Below the pieces are notes generated by a model. The model made no database searches. It was given only the letters and a program-made list of their open reading frames with translations, and was not told the origin of the DNA. Shown one piece after another: positions 4,746 to 6,744 of a stretch of 6,744 nt of DNA. Source of the DNA: an uncultured Sutterella sp. Its GTDB lineage: Bacteria > Pseudomonadota > Gammaproteobacteria > Burkholderiales > Burkholderiaceae_F. Location: the NCBI GenBank assembly GCA_900552545.1, contig USAL01000100.1, forward strand, positions 1 to 6,744, given 5' to 3'. The position numbers and the translations under genes are program-made. Each line of letters opens with the position of its first letter. Positions within the stretch are counted from its first letter, which is position 1.

Positions 4746-6744
4746 ATGTCTCAAAGCACAGCCTGCGCCCTTCGCGACAGATGCCGTGCGGCGCTTGACG
4801 CCGCCGGCCGCTCCTACAGCTACTTCAGCCTTGCACAGCTGCAAAAGGAAACCGGGATTGCCTTAGGCCGCGTGCCGGCGACGATTCGCATCGTTCTCGA
4901 AAGCGTGCTGAGAAACTGCGATGGAACGGCGATTACGGAAGACGCGGTCACGCGGCTCGCCAAGTGGACCGCGCAGGGCCGCCGCGAGGAAACGCCTTTT
5001 GTCGTGAGCCGTGTGCTGCTTCAGGACCTTACGGGCGTGCCGCTTCTTGTCGACATCGCCAGCATGCGCGAAGCCGCCCGCGAGCGCGGCATTGATCCGC
5101 ACCGAATCGAGCCGCTGGTGCCCGTTGATCTCGTCGTCGACCACTCGGTCATGATCGACAAGAACGCCTCCCCCACGGTGCTTGAAGAAAACATGAAAAT
5201 CGAGTTCTCGCGCAACCGCGAGCGCTACGGGTTTCTCAAGTGGGGCATGCAGGCCTTCAAGACCTTCGGCATCGTTCCGCCGGGATTCGGCATCTGCCAT
5301 CAGGTGAACTTGGAGCACCTTGCCCGCGGCGTGTTCGTCAACGACGACGGCCTCGTGTGGCCCGACAGCGTCGTCGGCACCGACAGCCACACGGTGATGG
5401 TCAACGGCCTTGGCATCATCGGTTGGGGCGTGGGCGGCATCGAAGCCGAGGCGGCCATGCTCGGGCGCCCGATCTATATGCTCGCGCCCGACGTGGTGGG
5501 CGTGCACCTCACGGGGACGCTCTCGCCCGAGTGCACGACGACCGACCTCGCGCTTTACATCACGCAGGCGCTGCGCGCACGCAAGGTCGTCGGCAAGTTC
5601 GTTGAATTCTTTGGCCTGGGCGCAGCCTCTTTGGCCGTCCCCGAGCGCGCCACCATTGCCAACATGGCTCCCGAATACGGCGCTACGATGGGCTACTTTG
5701 CAGTCGACGAGAAGACGATCGACTATCTGCGCCAGAGCGCCCGCAGCCCCGAGCAAGTCGAGTTGATCGAGAAGTACTTCAAGGCCCAGGGGCTCTTCGG
5801 CATTCCCCGCATGGGCGACATCGAGTACACGGACGTGGTCGAAATCGACCTGGGCAAGATTCGTCCCTCGATCGCGGGCCCGAGAAAGCCGCAGGAGCGC
5901 ATCGAGCTCTCCGAGGCCGCACATGCCTTTAAGCAAATGCTTGTGAAGCCCGTCGACGAAGGCGGCCTTGGCGTTCCCGCCTCGGCCGTGCACGAATCGG
6001 CTGAAACGCGCACCGGTCCCCTCTCGCACGGCGACATCGTGATTGCCGCCATCACCTCCTGCACCAACACCTCCAATCCGGGCCTGAAGCTGGTGCTCAC
6101 CGCCACGGCCACCGTGGCCTTTGAGGGGGACTACCCCGTGCAGCTGTCCTCGGTGGAGTCAAACGGCACCGTGACGCTGGCCGACGCGGACGGCGTGGCT
6201 CAAATCGGCAGCATCAACGCCGTCAGCGAGGTCAAGCTGGGCCTTTCAAACGAGAGCTTTGCCGGCACCGTCACGGGCGACATCACGGCCGGAAGCAACG
6301 TCTATGTGGGCTATAGCGGCGCCTATTTCACCGGAAAGATCGGCGGCAGCATCTCGGGTGCAGCCAGTGTGACCATCTACAACAGCGGCACCCTGGGCGC
6401 CGCCGGCAAGAGCATTTCGGCGGGCACCGGAAACCTTACGCTGGTCAACGGCAAGAGTACGGACCCCACCGGCACGGTGCTTAGCGACGTGGTCAACAAG
6501 GGCAGCGCCGGAACAATGGGCATCACCAACTACGGTACTCCCATGGCCGGAAAGATTGAGCAAAAGAGCAGCGGCCTTTTGACCCTGACCGGCACCGCCG
6601 CGAGCGGCCGTCAGTACACCGGGGACATCTCGGTGGACCCAGAGCAGAGAATAACCGGAAGCATCGGCGAACACCGCGGGCAAGACGCGGTGAAGGATGG
6701 CTTCACCGGCGGGACGGCCGGGATCGCCGTGGGCAGTCGGGCGG
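4746..6744 (+). CDS. acnA: Aconitate hydratase N-terminal half joined in frame to an unrelated Gly/Ser/Thr-rich sequence; runs off right edge
   Basis: Residues 1-445 are AcnA-type aconitase, a cytosolic 4Fe-4S enzyme that isomerises citrate to isocitrate. Visible blocks are RVPATIRIVLESVLRNCDG (42-60), QDLTGVPLLVDIASMR (93-108), PVDLVVDHSV (126-135), FLKWGMQAF (163-171), PPGFGICHQVNLEHLARGV (178-196), DSVVGTDSHTVMVNGLGI (207-224), GGIEAEAAMLGRP (230-242), ANMAPEYGATMGYF (305-318) and AAITSCTNTSNP (434-445). The cluster ligand Cys439 matches E. coli Cys435. AcnA proteins are about 890 residues, so only half is present. After Pro445 the expected continuation (S/V-x-x-x-A-A-G-L-x-A-K-K-A) and the later C-T-T-C pair holding the other two cluster cysteines are absent. 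The frame instead continues 221 codons into an unrelated sequence with no stop before the edge. As read, the product could not build the cluster. A chimeric join is likely; the true gene is probably a normal acnA. Confidence 0.85.
   Translation, partial: MSQSTACALRDRCRAALDAAGRSYSYFSLAQLQKETGIALGRVPATIRIVLESVLRNCDGTAITEDAVTRLAKWTAQGRREETPFVVSRVLLQDLTGVPLLVDIASMREAARERGIDPHRIEPLVPVDLVVDHSVMIDKNASPTVLEENMKIEFSRNRERYGFLKWGMQAFKTFGIVPPGFGICHQVNLEHLARGVFVNDDGLVWPDSVVGTDSHTVMVNGLGIIGWGVGGIEAEAAMLGRPIYMLAPDVVGVHLTGTLSPECTTTDLALYITQALRARKVVGKFVEFFGLGAASLAVPERATIANMAPEYGATMGYFAVDEKTIDYLRQSARSPEQVELIEKYFKAQGLFGIPRMGDIEYTDVVEIDLGKIRPSIAGPRKPQERIELSEAAHAFKQMLVKPVDEGGLGVPASAVHESAETRTGPLSHGDIVIAAITSCTNTSNPGLKLVLTATATVAFEGDYPVQLSSVESNGTVTLADADGVAQIGSINAVSEVKLGLSNESFAGTVTGDITAGSNVYVGYSGAYFTGKIGGSISGAASVTIYNSGTLGAAGKSISAGTGNLTLVNGKSTDPTGTVLSDVVNKGSAGTMGITNYGTPMAGKIEQKSSGLLTLTGTAASGRQYTGDISVDPEQRITGSIGEHRGQDAVKDGFTGGTAGIAVGSRA
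6081..6744 (+). other. Foreign-looking surface-protein-like coding segment after the aconitase break
   Basis: Only the aconitase frame stays open here on the plus strand; both other plus frames meet stops soon after 6081. The 221 codons are rich in Gly, Ser, Thr and Val, with no Cys or Trp and no Arg until near the end. Short repeated units of the form x-G-x-I/V recur: FAGTVTGDI (505-513), YFTGKIGGSI (527-536), MAGKI, YTGDI and ITGSI. Such beta-repeat composition is typical of secreted adhesins, autotransporter passengers or phage fibres, but I cannot name a family. CTG is the main leucine codon here, while CTT and CTC are common in the genes to the left. Neither a signal peptide nor a membrane segment precedes it. 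It probably comes from the middle of a large surface protein, possibly of another genome. Confidence 0.6.

Noticed and set aside
4574..4844. Small frames upstream of the aconitase (74 codons plus strand, 82 codons minus strand)
   Set aside because: They have no ribosome binding site, Pro/Arg/Gln- or Gly/Ala-rich compositions, and overlap the aconitase start.
4863..6029. Open minus-strand frame of 388 codons
   Set aside because: It is a shadow of the aconitase segment. No domain was recognised, and it ends near where the aconitase-like part ends only by coincidence.
4746..6080. Aconitase as 2-methylisocitrate dehydratase (AcnD) or 3-isopropylmalate dehydratase
   Set aside because: The blocks and Cys register fit the AcnA type, and no prp genes or leu genes are visible nearby. 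AcnD cannot be fully excluded from half a protein.
6246..6683. Minus-strand frame of 145 codons in the right-hand segment
   Set aside because: The opposite frame shows a coherent repeated Gly-x-Ile/Val pattern, while this one is Ala/Gly-rich without motifs.

Overview
The window looks like a chromosomal central-carbon segment of a betaproteobacterium. The divergent ppsA/ppsR pair, the long (cytosolic-type) malate dehydrogenase of about 328 residues and an AcnA-type aconitase next to it are all usual for Burkholderiales. The high GC content, and my impression of the protein sequences, suggest a gut lineage such as Sutterellaceae. That last placement is an inference and was not tested by any search.

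Layout. Positions 1-1649 hold the first 549 codons of ppsA (PEP synthase) on the minus strand, cut by the left edge. A 408-bp divergent control region (1650-2057) contains a perfect 10-bp palindrome, a 9-bp hairpin and a small terminator-like stem-loop. ppsR (2058-2966, plus strand) encodes the bifunctional kinase/phosphorylase that controls PpsA. It has unusual Cys-x-Cys clusters at both ends. A 405-bp gap (2967-3371) starts with a hairpin and continues into a long, structured mdh leader. mdh (3372-4358) is complete but carries several changes at positions I expect to be conserved, including Ala where the catalytic Asp of the Asp-His pair normally lies. A strong intrinsic terminator (4441-4482) ends it. 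A probable promoter with a palindrome leads to an aconitase gene starting at 4746.

The aconitase frame is the main anomaly. It follows the AcnA family closely up to residue 445, just after the first Fe-S cysteine motif (SCTNTSNP). It then switches abruptly, still in frame and without a stop, to a Gly/Ser/Thr/Val-rich, cysteine-free sequence that looks like a surface or adhesin protein, and this runs to the right edge (6081-6744). The missing half of aconitase includes the other two cluster cysteines. A chimeric assembly join is the simplest explanation; a real rearrangement is possible.

Together the genes cover the PEP/pyruvate node (PpsA, switched by PpsR) and two TCA steps (malate to oxaloacetate, citrate to isocitrate). 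This fits an organism that makes PEP from pyruvate or organic acids. I see no tRNA, rRNA, CRISPR array, insertion sequence or phage gene.
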